A stretch of 42,507 bases of DNA from Vicinamibacteria bacterium (GTDB lineage: Bacteria; Acidobacteriota; Vicinamibacteria; Fen-336): assembly GCA_035570235.1 (NCBI GenBank), contig DATMML010000011.1, forward strand, positions 1 to 42,507, in the 5' to 3' direction. Below are positions 24,107-32,118 of this stretch, piece after piece; the first letter of the stretch is position 1; every line of letters begins with the position of its first letter. The notes under the pieces were generated by a model, which saw nothing but the letters and a program-made list of their open reading frames with translations, had not been told where the DNA came from and searched no databases. A program made the translations under genes and the position numbers.

Positions 24107-27013
24107 ATGCAGATGGCGGGCGAGGGGCCGACGAATGGGAAGCAGGCCGGGCCGGGGTGGCTGCGAGCGGTCACGAAAGAGCGTGTCGAGGAGGGGTTGC
24201 CGCTGACGGGTCCGATCTTCTTAGCGTCTCTGGTCCGGGAACTGGCACGGGTTCTGGACGTGCCCTACGTGTTCGTGGCAGAGGCTACGGGTGCCGGTGG
24301 GCTGGCCCGCACCCTCGCGCTTTGCGCGCACGGGCAGATCGCCCCCAACGTCGAGTACCCGCTGCAGCAGATGCCCTGCCGGGAGGTAGCGGCGGGAGGC
24401 ACCGTCTGCTACCCACGGGGAGTGCGTCTGCATTTCACACCCGGGCCCATCGTCGGGGAGTCAGACCTGGAGAGCTACCTGGGTGTGTCCTTGCGGGGAG
24501 AGGGACGCCCGGCTTGGATCGCGCTCATGGATACCAAGCCCCTGGCGGACCCGGGCCGGGCAGAAAAAATGCTGTTGAGCCACGCCGACCGCGCAAGAGC
24601 CGAGCTGCACCAGCTCCGTGCCGAGGAGGCCTTGCGGGAGACCCGCGGGAGGCTGGAGGTTCTGGCGGAGATGCGCAGCGGCGAGCTGCGCGCCGCCAAC
24701 CAACGCCTGGAACTCGAGACCGCGCAGCGCGGGCGCGCTGAGGACGCCCTGCGCGTCTCGGAGGAGAAGTTCTCGAAGACCTTCCGGTCGAGCCCGGGCT
24801 GCGTGACCATCAGTACGTTCGGCGAGGGGCGCTTCCTGGAGATCAACGAGACCTTCCTCCGCGTCGCTGGATTCGCGCGCGAGGAGGTGGTGGGCCGGAC
24901 GGGGCTGGAGCTGGCCCTGTGGGCGGAGCCGATGGAATGGGAGCGGCTCCGGCGACTCCTGCAGGTGGAGGGCACGCTCCGAAATAAGGAGTACGTCCTC
25001 CGCACCAAAGGTGGCGAGCGGCGGGTCATGCTGACCTCAGCGGAGACCATTGATCTGGGGGGCGAGGCCTGCGTGCTCGCGGTAGAGATCGACATTACAG
25101 AGCGGAAGCGAGCGGAGGCCGCGCTGCGTGCGAGCGAGGAGCGCTATGCCCTGGCTGCACGCGGGGCCAACGATGGGCTCTGGGACTGGGACCTGATCGG
25201 GGGCGGGGTCTACTTCTCCCCCCGCTGGAAGGAAATGCTCGGGCAAGGGGAGGTGGAGGTTACCACTCACCCGAGCGAGTGGTTCCGCCGCACCCACCCC
25301 GAGGATCGGGACCGGCTGAGCATGGAGATCGTCTCCCACCTGGAGGGCATGAGCGCCCACTTCGAGAGCGAGCACCGGGTTCTGCACCAGGACGGTACCT
25401 ACCGCTGGATGCTCTGCCGGGGGCTGGCCGTGCGCGATGAGTTCGGGCGGGCGACCCGCCTGGCGGGCTCGCTGACCGACATTACCCGACACAAAGCCAT
25501 GGAGGAGCAGCTCATCCACGATGCCTTCCACGACCTCCTGACCGGCCTTCCCAACCGCGCCCTCTTCATGGACCGGCTCGACCGCGTATTGGAGCGGGCC
25601 AAGCGGCACGCAAAGGACGGCTTCGCAGTGCTCTTCCTGGATCTGGACCGCTTCAAGGTGGTCAACGACAGCCTGGGCCACACGGTGGGGGACGAACTCC
25701 TGGTCGGGATTGCGCGCCGGCTCTCGGCCACCCTTCGGCCCGAGGACACCGTAGCCCGCCTGGGGGGCGATGAGTTCGCGGTCTTGCTGGAGGACGTCGG
25801 GGGAGTCAGCGACGCTACCCGCGTGGCGGGCCGGATCGGAGAGGAACTGCGGCGCTCCTTCAGCGCGGGCCAGCAGGAAGTCTTCACGACCGCGAGCATG
25901 GGAATCGCGGTGAGCGCGACCGGCTACGATCGGCCCGAGGATGTGCTGCGGGACGCCGACACCGCCCTCTACCGGGCCAAGGCCCAGGGCCGGGCTCGCT
26001 ACGAGGTCTTTGATCGGACTATGCACCTGCGCGCGGTGGCTCGGCTCCAGATCGAGACGGACCTCCGGCGGGCGGTGGAGCGGGGGGAGTTCGCCCTGTG
26101 CTACCAGCCGATCATTTCTCTGCCCGCGGGGGATCTGGCTGGCTTCGAGGCCCTCTTGCGCTGGAACCACCCCACGCGGGGCCGCGTGCCGCCCGTGGAG
26201 TTCATTGCCGTGGCCGAGGAGACAGGGCTGATCGTTCCCCTCGGGAACTGGGTGCTGCGGGAGGCGTGCCGGCAGGGCCGGGTATGGCAGGACCGGCTGG
26301 GCCCGGGCCGCGCCCTCTCCATCAGCGTAAACCTGTCCGCCCGCCAACTGGCCCAGAGCGACCTGGTGGAACAGGTGCGCGATGTGCTCGCGGAGACGGG
26401 CTTGAAAGGCGATCGCCTTCGCCTGGAGATCACGGAGACGGTGATCATGGAGAACGCCGAGGCCGCGGCGGCCATGCTGACTCGCCTGAAGGAGCTCGGG
26501 GTCCGGGTGTCGGTCGACGACTTCGGGATGGGCTACTCCTGTCTCAGCCTCCTTCACCGCTTCCCCATCGATACCTTGAAGATTGACCGCTCGTTCGTGG
26601 GCTTGATGGGGCCCAAGGGGGAAGGGGGTGCGACCGTGCGTACCATCGTGGCCCTCGCCCACAACCTGAGCATGGACGTGATCGCGGAGGGCGTGGAGAC
26701 GCAGGCGCAGCTCTCCTCGCTTCGGGAGCTGGACTGCGGCTATGCGCAAGGGTATCTGATCTCGGAGCCGCTCGACCCAGAGAGAGCGGAAGCGCTCTTG
26801 GGGAAGGTGGAGGCGGGGATCGGGCTCCTCGGCGCGAGCCCGAACGAGCCCAGCCCCGCGGGGCTCATCCCCATTTGCGCCTGGTGCAAGAAAGTGCGCG
26901 ATGAGCGCGGCGAATGGCGCGACGCGGCTCTCCCCGTGCTGGGCGCCGAGAACCTGACCCATGGGATCTGCCCGGAGTGCCTCCGGAAGCAAGCCCCGCC
27001 CGGCCCCGAGTAG
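24107..27013 (+). CDS. GAF-PAS-PAS-GGDEF-EAL protein with zinc-ribbon-like tail
   Basis: About 968 residues without membrane segments, so a soluble c-di-GMP enzyme. An N-terminal GAF domain (20-190; CREVAAGGTVCYPRGV, ESYLGVSL) is followed by a short coiled coil, two PAS domains (220-470), GGDEF (motif at 553-557) and EAL (EALLRW, Glu681). The EAL domain keeps NLSARQ, EITE, DDFG, KIDRSFV and EGVET, so both cyclase and phosphodiesterase may be active. The last 45 residues carry CxxC (924/927) and CPEC (955/958) in the context ICAWCKK...HGICPEC, which looks metal-binding. Starts GTG 24077, ATG 24107 and ATG 24113 are possible with no strong ribosome site; the promoter lies at 24000. Net activity cannot be predicted. 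Confidence 0.9.
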   Translation: MQMAGEGPTNGKQAGPGWLRAVTKERVEEGLPLTGPIFLASLVRELARVLDVPYVFVAEATGAGGLARTLALCAHGQIAPNVEYPLQQMPCREVAAGGTVCYPRGVRLHFTPGPIVGESDLESYLGVSLRGEGRPAWIALMDTKPLADPGRAEKMLLSHADRARAELHQLRAEEALRETRGRLEVLAEMRSGELRAANQRLELETAQRGRAEDALRVSEEKFSKTFRSSPGCVTISTFGEGRFLEINETFLRVAGFAREEVVGRTGLELALWAEPMEWERLRRLLQVEGTLRNKEYVLRTKGGERRVMLTSAETIDLGGEACVLAVEIDITERKRAEAALRASEERYALAARGANDGLWDWDLIGGGVYFSPRWKEMLGQGEVEVTTHPSEWFRRTHPEDRDRLSMEIVSHLEGMSAHFESEHRVLHQDGTYRWMLCRGLAVRDEFGRATRLAGSLTDITRHKAMEEQLIHDAFHDLLTGLPNRALFMDRLDRVLERAKRHAKDGFAVLFLDLDRFKVVNDSLGHTVGDELLVGIARRLSATLRPEDTVARLGGDEFAVLLEDVGGVSDATRVAGRIGEELRRSFSAGQQEVFTTASMGIAVSATGYDRPEDVLRDADTALYRAKAQGRARYEVFDRTMHLRAVARLQIETDLRRAVERGEFALCYQPIISLPAGDLAGFEALLRWNHPTRGRVPPVEFIAVAEETGLIVPLGNWVLREACRQGRVWQDRLGPGRALSISVNLSARQLAQSDLVEQVRDVLAETGLKGDRLRLEITETVIMENAEAAAAMLTRLKELGVRVSVDDFGMGYSCLSLLHRFPIDTLKIDRSFVGLMGPKGEGGATVRTIVALAHNLSMDVIAEGVETQAQLSSLRELDCGYAQGYLISEPLDPERAEALLGKVEAGIGLLGASPNEPSPAGLIPICAWCKKVRDERGEWRDAALPVLGAENLTHGICPECLRKQAPPGPE

Positions 27014-27272
27014 CGCCGCGGATGCCTCCAACGCATCATCCACTCGCTCTTCTCACGGGGCCGCCCGCAAACGGGCGCCGAGCATTTCCACCGGGAGCTG
27101 GATTGAGGGTCGCCCCGTCGCGGAACCGCAGAGTCCTTCGGCGCGAGCGGGCGGCCGGAGAAAACGCAGTTCGGGTCATCTGCCCGCGCATGACCATCGT
27201 GAGTCCCGGACCGCTCGGCGGCCTCGGGCGACGGCCGCCAAGCAACGCAAATCCATTGCAGAGCGAGGCCGC
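27014..27272. other. 259-base intergenic region
   Basis: No gene, sigma-54 motif or clear -35/-10 pair was found between the GGDEF-EAL gene and the response regulator. An open frame crosses it on the plus strand, but its product is low-complexity Arg/Ser/Pro sequence fused in frame to the receiver domain and is not believable. Confidence 0.4.
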
Positions 27273-27665
27273 ATGAGCTCAGCGAGTGCGAAGAAGCGAA
27301 TTCTCCTGTTGGACGACGAACGCGCCATCCTGGTGCCAATCGCCAGGTACTTCCAGAACCTCGGCTGCTGCGTGGAGATCGCGGAGGCGGCGGAGGAGGC
27401 GATCGCCCTCATCCGTGAACGCGGTTATGACCTGGCCATGCTCGACATCCGACTGAGCCGGCTCGGGGGAGTAGAGGGTCTCGAGGTTCTGCGGGAACTG
27501 CGGAAGAGTGACCGGCGCACGCGCGTGATCATGCTCAGCGCCTACGTGTCTCCGGAGGTCGAGGAGGAGGCCTTCCGGGTGGGGGCGGACGCGGTCCTTC
27601 GGAAGCCCCAGCCGCTGGGCGACCTTGCGAAGCTCGCTTTTGGCCTGATGGGGGAGGCGTCGTGA
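27273..27665 (+). CDS. single-domain response regulator, partner of downstream kinase
   Basis: 130 residues, receiver only: KRILLLDDERAIL with DD14/15, phospho-acceptor Asp58 (LAMLDIRLSR), Ser89 (MLSAYV) and Lys111 (LRKPQPL). The segment EVEEEAFRVGADAVLRKPQPL is nearly repeated in the response regulator at 30124, so the two are paralogues. The ATG at 27273 has CGAGG just upstream; the frame is open much further up, but without receiver sequence. Its TGA overlaps the GTG of the histidine kinase, so the pair is translationally coupled. With no output domain it must act by protein contact or phosphotransfer. Confidence 0.88.
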   Translation: MSSASAKKRILLLDDERAILVPIARYFQNLGCCVEIAEAAEEAIALIRERGYDLAMLDIRLSRLGGVEGLEVLRELRKSDRRTRVIMLSAYVSPEVEEEAFRVGADAVLRKPQPLGDLAKLAFGLMGEAS

Positions 27666-29992
27666 GCCGGGCGGCGCGCGTCGGCCGCCTGTCCGGGCCC
27701 CCCGGGGAGGGGATAGCGGAGTCCTTCTGGGGGGCGTTCCGATCCTCGCCCGACGCCTGCGCCCTTTCCACGCTCGAGGAAGGACGCTATGTGGAGGTGA
27801 ACGACGGCTTCACGCGCCTCCTGGGCTTTGCGCGGGAAGAACTTCTGGGCCGGCCCGCCGTGGAAACCGTCTGGCCCAGCCCGGGCGACCGGGAGGCATT
27901 CCTGCGCACCCTCGAGGGGGGCACCGCGTTCCGGGAGCGTGAGGTAGAGCTCCGGACGAAATCAGGCGAAAGGCGGACGTTCTCGATCTCCGCGGAGGCC
28001 GTCGACGTCCGAGGGCGCCGGCACCTAATGACGATTTCCCGGGACGTTACGGATCAAAAGCTGATGACGGAGGCTCTGCGCGCGAGCGAGGAGCGGTATC
28101 GCAACTTTCTCGCCCTGAGCACGGACGCCATCGGCCGCATCGAGCTCAGCGAGGGACTCGCGGTAGACCTCCCAGAGGAGGAGCAGCTCGCGCATATCTG
28201 GCGCCACGCCTATGTGGCGGAGTGCAACGACGCCATGGCGAGAGGCAGCGGCTTGGCGTCGGCCGCGGATGTCCTGGGGCGGAGGCTGGCCGAGGTCCTC
28301 CCCGACAGCCCGGAGGAGCGCAACGGGCTCCTCCGCTTCATCCGCTCCGGCCACCGCCTCATCGACGACGAGCTGTGCCGCGTGGGCCGGGATGGCCAAG
28401 CGCGCTGGCTCCGGCGGAACGTCCTGGGGGTGATGAGCGGGGCCCAACTCATTCGGGCCTGGGTCGTGACCCGCGACGAGACGGCGCGGAAAAGAGCGGA
28501 GGTGGCGGTCGATGAGCAGAGGGCTTTCCTTCGCCAGGTCCTCGACTCAAACCCACACCTGATCTTCGCTCGGGACGGCCACAATCGCATCACCCTTGCC
28601 AACCGCGCGACGGCGGAGCTGTACGGAACGACGGTGGAGGCTCTCACCGGGGAGCAGGGCGCGGGGGCCGCCCCTCCCCCAGGAGTGGTCGAGAGCTTCA
28701 ACCTCGGTGAGGTCGAGACGCTCGTCTCGGGCGGGGAGCGGGCATTCCGGACTGCGGTCAGGGACGCCGCAGGCGGGCTCCGGCGGTTTGACGTCGTCGA
28801 GCGCCCGCTCCTAGACCCGCAAGGCGCGGCCCACCAGGTCATCAGCGTAGCCACGGATGTGACGGCCCGCCTGCGCGCGGACGAGGAGCGGAACCGACTC
28901 CAGACCGCCCTCGAGCACGCGGCCCGGGAGTGGAGGGAGACCTTCGACGCTATCGACGTCGGCATCCTGGTGACTAATGACTCGGGCCGCGTCGTGCGCG
29001 TCAACCGCGAGGCGGCCGCCCTGGCCGAAGGCTGCCGGGAGTACGAATCATTGCTCCATCGCCGCTTGGAGGCGATCGGAGCCCAGGAACCGTGGCGCAC
29101 GGCGGAGCAGGTGAGAGAAGCGGCTGCGAGGCAGACAATGCACATTGCGCGGCAGATCCGGGACGAGGCTACCGCGCGTGCCTGGTACATCACGGCCAGC
29201 CCAATGAAGCGGGGGGCGGGGGCTGCGCCCTGGGTCATCGTCACCCTGCGGGACATCACCGCGGAGACGGAAGTGGAGCAGCAGCTCCGGCGCTCTCGGC
29301 AAATGGAGGCCATGGGCGCCCTCGTCGCGGGTGTGGCCCACGAGGTGAGGACGCCCCTCTTCAGCATCTCCGCCACCCTCGAGGCATTCGAGAGCGAGTT
29401 CGGGGTCCGGCCCGAGCAAGAGGAGTACGCCGTGCTTCTGCGCTCGCAGGTGCGACGCCTCACGCAACTCATGAGCGATTTGCTCGACTACGGCAAGCCT
29501 CCCGTACTCAGCCTTTCCCCGGGGGGAATCGATGAGGTCGTCCGCCGTGCGCTTCAAGCCTGCCGGGGCTTGGCGAAGCAGTCCAAGGTCTCGCTGACGC
29601 TCGCGCTTGAGGAGAATCTTCCCCCCGTGCGACGCGACCCGGGCCGGCTGGAGCAGGTCTTCCAAAACCTGATCGCCAACGCGATCCAGCATTCTCCACC
29701 CGGCGCAGCCGTGGGGATCGGGGTCGGTCGCGCTCCCCAAGGCCGGGGGGGGGTCTGCTGCACGGTGGAGGACCGAGGCAGCGGGGTTCCCAACGCCGAC
29801 CGGCGAAGGATCTTCGAGCCCTTCGTCAGCGGTCGCAAGGGCGGGACGGGTCTGGGGCTCTCCATCGTGCAGCGCATCGTGGACGGACACGGAGGGACGG
29901 TCACGGCCGGCAGCCGGCCTGATGGGGGGGCGGTCTTCACGGTCGTTCTTCCCGCCGGGGAAGAGGATGCGCAGGCAGGAGCGCGGTGCTGA
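27662..29992 (+). CDS. soluble multi-PAS histidine kinase
   Basis: 776 residues, no membrane segments. Four PAS-like units precede the kinase core: about 20-130 (EGRYVEVNDGFTRLLGFAREELLG), 140-275, 285-405 and 420-540. HisKA has GVAHEVRTPLFSISATL with His560; the ATPase domain has FQNLIANAIQHSPPG, EDRGSGVP and GGTGLGLSIVQRI, so it should be active. The kinase core and the AECN-containing PAS unit closely match the membrane kinase at 7802, showing a duplication; this copy lost or never had the membrane anchor, GAF and some PAS domains. The GTG start overlaps the stop of its response regulator. The signal is unknown. Confidence 0.9.
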   Translation: MSRAARVGRLSGPPGEGIAESFWGAFRSSPDACALSTLEEGRYVEVNDGFTRLLGFAREELLGRPAVETVWPSPGDREAFLRTLEGGTAFREREVELRTKSGERRTFSISAEAVDVRGRRHLMTISRDVTDQKLMTEALRASEERYRNFLALSTDAIGRIELSEGLAVDLPEEEQLAHIWRHAYVAECNDAMARGSGLASAADVLGRRLAEVLPDSPEERNGLLRFIRSGHRLIDDELCRVGRDGQARWLRRNVLGVMSGAQLIRAWVVTRDETARKRAEVAVDEQRAFLRQVLDSNPHLIFARDGHNRITLANRATAELYGTTVEALTGEQGAGAAPPPGVVESFNLGEVETLVSGGERAFRTAVRDAAGGLRRFDVVERPLLDPQGAAHQVISVATDVTARLRADEERNRLQTALEHAAREWRETFDAIDVGILVTNDSGRVVRVNREAAALAEGCREYESLLHRRLEAIGAQEPWRTAEQVREAAARQTMHIARQIRDEATARAWYITASPMKRGAGAAPWVIVTLRDITAETEVEQQLRRSRQMEAMGALVAGVAHEVRTPLFSISATLEAFESEFGVRPEQEEYAVLLRSQVRRLTQLMSDLLDYGKPPVLSLSPGGIDEVVRRALQACRGLAKQSKVSLTLALEENLPPVRRDPGRLEQVFQNLIANAIQHSPPGAAVGIGVGRAPQGRGGVCCTVEDRGSGVPNADRRRIFEPFVSGRKGGTGLGLSIVQRIVDGHGGTVTAGSRPDGGAVFTVVLPAGEEDAQAGARC

Positions 29993-29997
29993 GGACA

Positions 29998-30033
29998 GTC
30001 CGGCCACACGGACGACCGTCCGACTTTCGGGAC
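29998..30033. promoter_or_regulatory. putative enhancer (UAS) of the RR-EAL operon
   Basis: Two adjacent dyads, GTCCG-N6-CGGAC (29998-30013) and GTCCG-N5-CGGGAC (30018-30033), are centred near -116 and -97 from the predicted start at 30122. They share GTCC/GGAC ends with the elements before the other sigma-54 promoters but lack a full TCCCGGA, so this is the least certain of the set. Confidence 0.4.
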
Positions 30034-30094
30034 GCTACTCCCTTCCCGGCCTCGCCTCCACCCAGTGCGGACGCGGACTTTGAACGTGGGAGGA

Positions 30095-30111
30095 TTGGCA
30101 AGGAAGTTGCC
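30095..30111 (+). promoter_or_regulatory. sigma-54 promoter of the RR-EAL operon
   Basis: TTGGCAAGGAAGTTGCC has GG (30097-30098) and GC (30109-30110) ten bases apart and again has A for C in the -24 block. Predicted transcription start is about 30122, only two bases before the ATG of the response regulator, so the message would be nearly leaderless. Confidence 0.8.
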
Positions 30112-30123
30112 ATAGGGTTTGGA

Positions 30124-30549
30124 ATGTCAGCAAGCCACAAGAACGTATGGACGAGTCGTGCGCAGATAACACTCTCCCAGAGCCGCATCCTGATGGTGGA
30201 TGACGAGATCGACATCCTTAAACCGGTGATCTCCTACTTCCGGGTGCTCGGGTGCCAGGTCGTGGGTGCGCGGGAGCCGGAAGAGGCGCAGGCCCTGCTC
30301 GAGCACGAAGCTTTCGACCTGATCATCCTGGATCTAGGGCTCACGCGCTTTGGAACGGACGGGCTTGAGGTGGTGAGGGGCATCCGGGAACAAGACCAGC
30401 GGACGCCGATCATTGTCCTGAGCGCGCATGTGGCCGCGGAAGTCGAGGAAGAAGCGCTTCGGGCGGGCGCGGACTACGTCCTGCCGAAGCCACAGCCCCT
30501 CGCGGATCTCGCCCAGGTGGTCATCGGGCTGATCGGTGGCCGGTCATGA
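30124..30549 (+). CDS. single-domain response regulator coupled to EAL phosphodiesterase
   Basis: 141 residues: a 20-residue N-terminal extension and then a receiver with MVDDEID, phospho-acceptor Asp70 (LIILDLGLTRFG), Ser100 (VLSAHV) and Lys122 (PKPQPL). It is a paralogue of the regulator at 27273 (shared EVEEEA...RAGADYVLPKPQPL). The ATG at 30124 is the only in-frame start before the first beta strand, although the open frame extends upstream through the promoter. Its TGA overlaps the ATG of the EAL gene. It probably gates the phosphodiesterase after phosphorylation, possibly by the kinase at 27662 or CheA; this is inference. Confidence 0.87.
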   Translation: MSASHKNVWTSRAQITLSQSRILMVDDEIDILKPVISYFRVLGCQVVGAREPEEAQALLEHEAFDLIILDLGLTRFGTDGLEVVRGIREQDQRTPIIVLSAHVAAEVEEEALRAGADYVLPKPQPLADLAQVVIGLIGGRS

Positions 30550-31364
30550 GCGACCAGACCCTGCTCGAACAGATCCTGGATCCGGGGGCGCTCTCGGCGT
30601 GCTTCCAGCCCGTTGTCGAGAGCAACGGGTCGGGTTATCGCACCCACTACCTCGAGTGCCTGGTCCGGGGCCCCAAAGGAACGGCGGCAGAGCGCCCGGA
30701 CGTGCTCTTCAGCTATGTGCGCCGGAAGCATGGGGAGGTTGCCGTGGACCGCGCCTGCATCCGAACGATCCTGAGCGTTGCCGAGGCCTTCCCCGGTGAC
30801 GGGAGCCTGGGCATCAACGTGCACTCCGTAACCCTCGCGGTGGACCCCGACTTTCTCGTCTTCTTGAAAGAGGAGGCCGGCCGCCACGGCATCGACCTCG
30901 CGCGGATCATCATCGAGATCGTGGAGCACGGCGTCCCCCGGAACGGGACGGCCTTCGGGGAGGCCCTGGCCGGCCTCCGGCGCCTAGGGGTGCGGGTGGC
31001 GCTGGACGACATCGGACTCGGGCATTCGAACTATAAGATGATCCTCGACAGCCGTCCCGACTACTTCAAGATCGATCGGTACTTCGTGCAAGGAGCCGGA
31101 TCCGACTTCTACCGGCAGGCCGTCCTCAAGTCCGTTGCCGAGCTTGCCCGTCCGTTCGGAGCGCGCGTGGTGGTGGAGGGCGTAGAGAACGAGGCGGACC
31201 TGGCGGCGGCGCGGTCGGCGGGAGCCACCCTCTTTCAGGGATTCGCGTTCAGCCGAGCGCTGCCGGGTTCGGCCTACCTGGGCGCTACCCCCCCCCTCGG
31301 ATCGACTCGCCCCGGGATCGAGGAGCAGCCGGTCTCCCGCCGACCTCAGGGAGATGGCTCTTAG
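30546..31364 (+). CDS. stand-alone EAL-domain c-di-GMP phosphodiesterase
   Basis: 272 residues consisting of one EAL domain plus a Pro/Arg-rich tail. The signature is ECL (37-39) instead of EAL, but the metal and catalytic positions remain: Glu37, Asn91, Glu124 (IIIEIVEHG), Asp154-Asp155 (LDDIGLG), Lys175 (FKIDRYF), Glu211/Glu214 (VEGVENE) and Gln231 (LFQGF). It should hydrolyse c-di-GMP unless loop 6, here DDIGLGHSN rather than DDFGTGYSS, impairs dimer activation. The start overlaps the stop of the response regulator (ATGA). Its TAG overlaps the TAA of the convergent barrel gene, so there is no room for a terminator. Confidence 0.88.
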   Translation: MSDQTLLEQILDPGALSACFQPVVESNGSGYRTHYLECLVRGPKGTAAERPDVLFSYVRRKHGEVAVDRACIRTILSVAEAFPGDGSLGINVHSVTLAVDPDFLVFLKEEAGRHGIDLARIIIEIVEHGVPRNGTAFGEALAGLRRLGVRVALDDIGLGHSNYKMILDSRPDYFKIDRYFVQGAGSDFYRQAVLKSVAELARPFGARVVVEGVENEADLAAARSAGATLFQGFAFSRALPGSAYLGATPPLGSTRPGIEEQPVSRRPQGDGS

Positions 31365-32098
31365 AAGAGAAAACGGATTCCTGCTCCTATCTGGAAGCCT
31401 CCGGCGTCGAGCTCGAGGGTGTTGCCGGGGGAGGGGTGGAGCCGTGCTTTGGCGCGGCTGAAGCGCCCCTGGGCGCCCAGGGCGATGTGCTCGCTCAGCC
31501 GGCCGTCCAGGCTGGCCCCGAGGTTGAAACCGAAGGGGTTGTCCAGGAAGGCGGCGGAGGGGGCGGAGACCGCGGTCACCGTGTCGTAGGGGTAGGTCTG
31601 GGTGTACTCGATGTGGTCGATCAGGTCGGCGCGCACCTTGATTAGGCTGACTCCGGCGAAGAGCGAGGCCTCGAGGTGCCTTCCGGCGGCAGGGACGAAG
31701 ACGAGGTCGAGGTGGCCGGCCGTCTCGGAGTAGGACAGCCCATTCCTGGTGCCGCTGGCCAAGCGGGGCCGGCCGAAGTAGAGGGGGTGGGGCAGGACGG
31801 CGCTGAAAGCCACGCTCTCGCTGCGCTTCAGGTAGCCGAGGGCAACCGCGAGACCGAAGTGCCGGCCTAGCATTTGGCGGACCGCCCCCTCGAACCCCGG
31901 CCCGGGGTCGGCCTGGTAGCCGGCGTCAAACCGTCCCGCCTCCGCGAACTGGGTGAAGCTCCGGGATTCACGGAAGGACGAGGAGCCCAGCCCGTATAGA
32001 CCGCTCAGGCTCAGCGCGGTCCGGCTCTCCGCCCCCGCCAGCCCGGGCAGGAGGCCCAGGATCAGAAGCCCAGCCGCGGCCGCCAATCGGCTCGGCAA
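31361..32098 (-). CDS. outer-membrane beta-barrel-like protein
   Basis: 245 residues with a signal peptide (PSRLAAAAGLLILGLLPGLAGA, about residues 2-23) and then alternating polar/hydrophobic strands: RTALSLSGLYGLGSSSF, FGLAVALGYLKRSESVAF, GHLDLVFVPA, LEASLFAGVSLIKVRA, FGFNLGASLDGRLSEHIALG, and a final FQIGAGIRFLF. Ending on Phe after a GxGIRFLF strand is the normal terminal signature of outer-membrane barrels. The TTG at 32098 has GAGAGGA upstream and directly precedes the signal peptide; a longer open frame reaching 33241 is out of frame with the protease and not coding. It lies 20 bases after the M4 protease gene, in one operon. No specific function is recognised. Confidence 0.75.
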   Translation of the reverse strand: MPSRLAAAAGLLILGLLPGLAGAESRTALSLSGLYGLGSSSFRESRSFTQFAEAGRFDAGYQADPGPGFEGAVRQMLGRHFGLAVALGYLKRSESVAFSAVLPHPLYFGRPRLASGTRNGLSYSETAGHLDLVFVPAAGRHLEASLFAGVSLIKVRADLIDHIEYTQTYPYDTVTAVSAPSAAFLDNPFGFNLGASLDGRLSEHIALGAQGRFSRAKARLHPSPGNTLELDAGGFQIGAGIRFLF

Positions 32099-32118
32099 TG
32101 GGGTGTCCTCTCGGAAGC

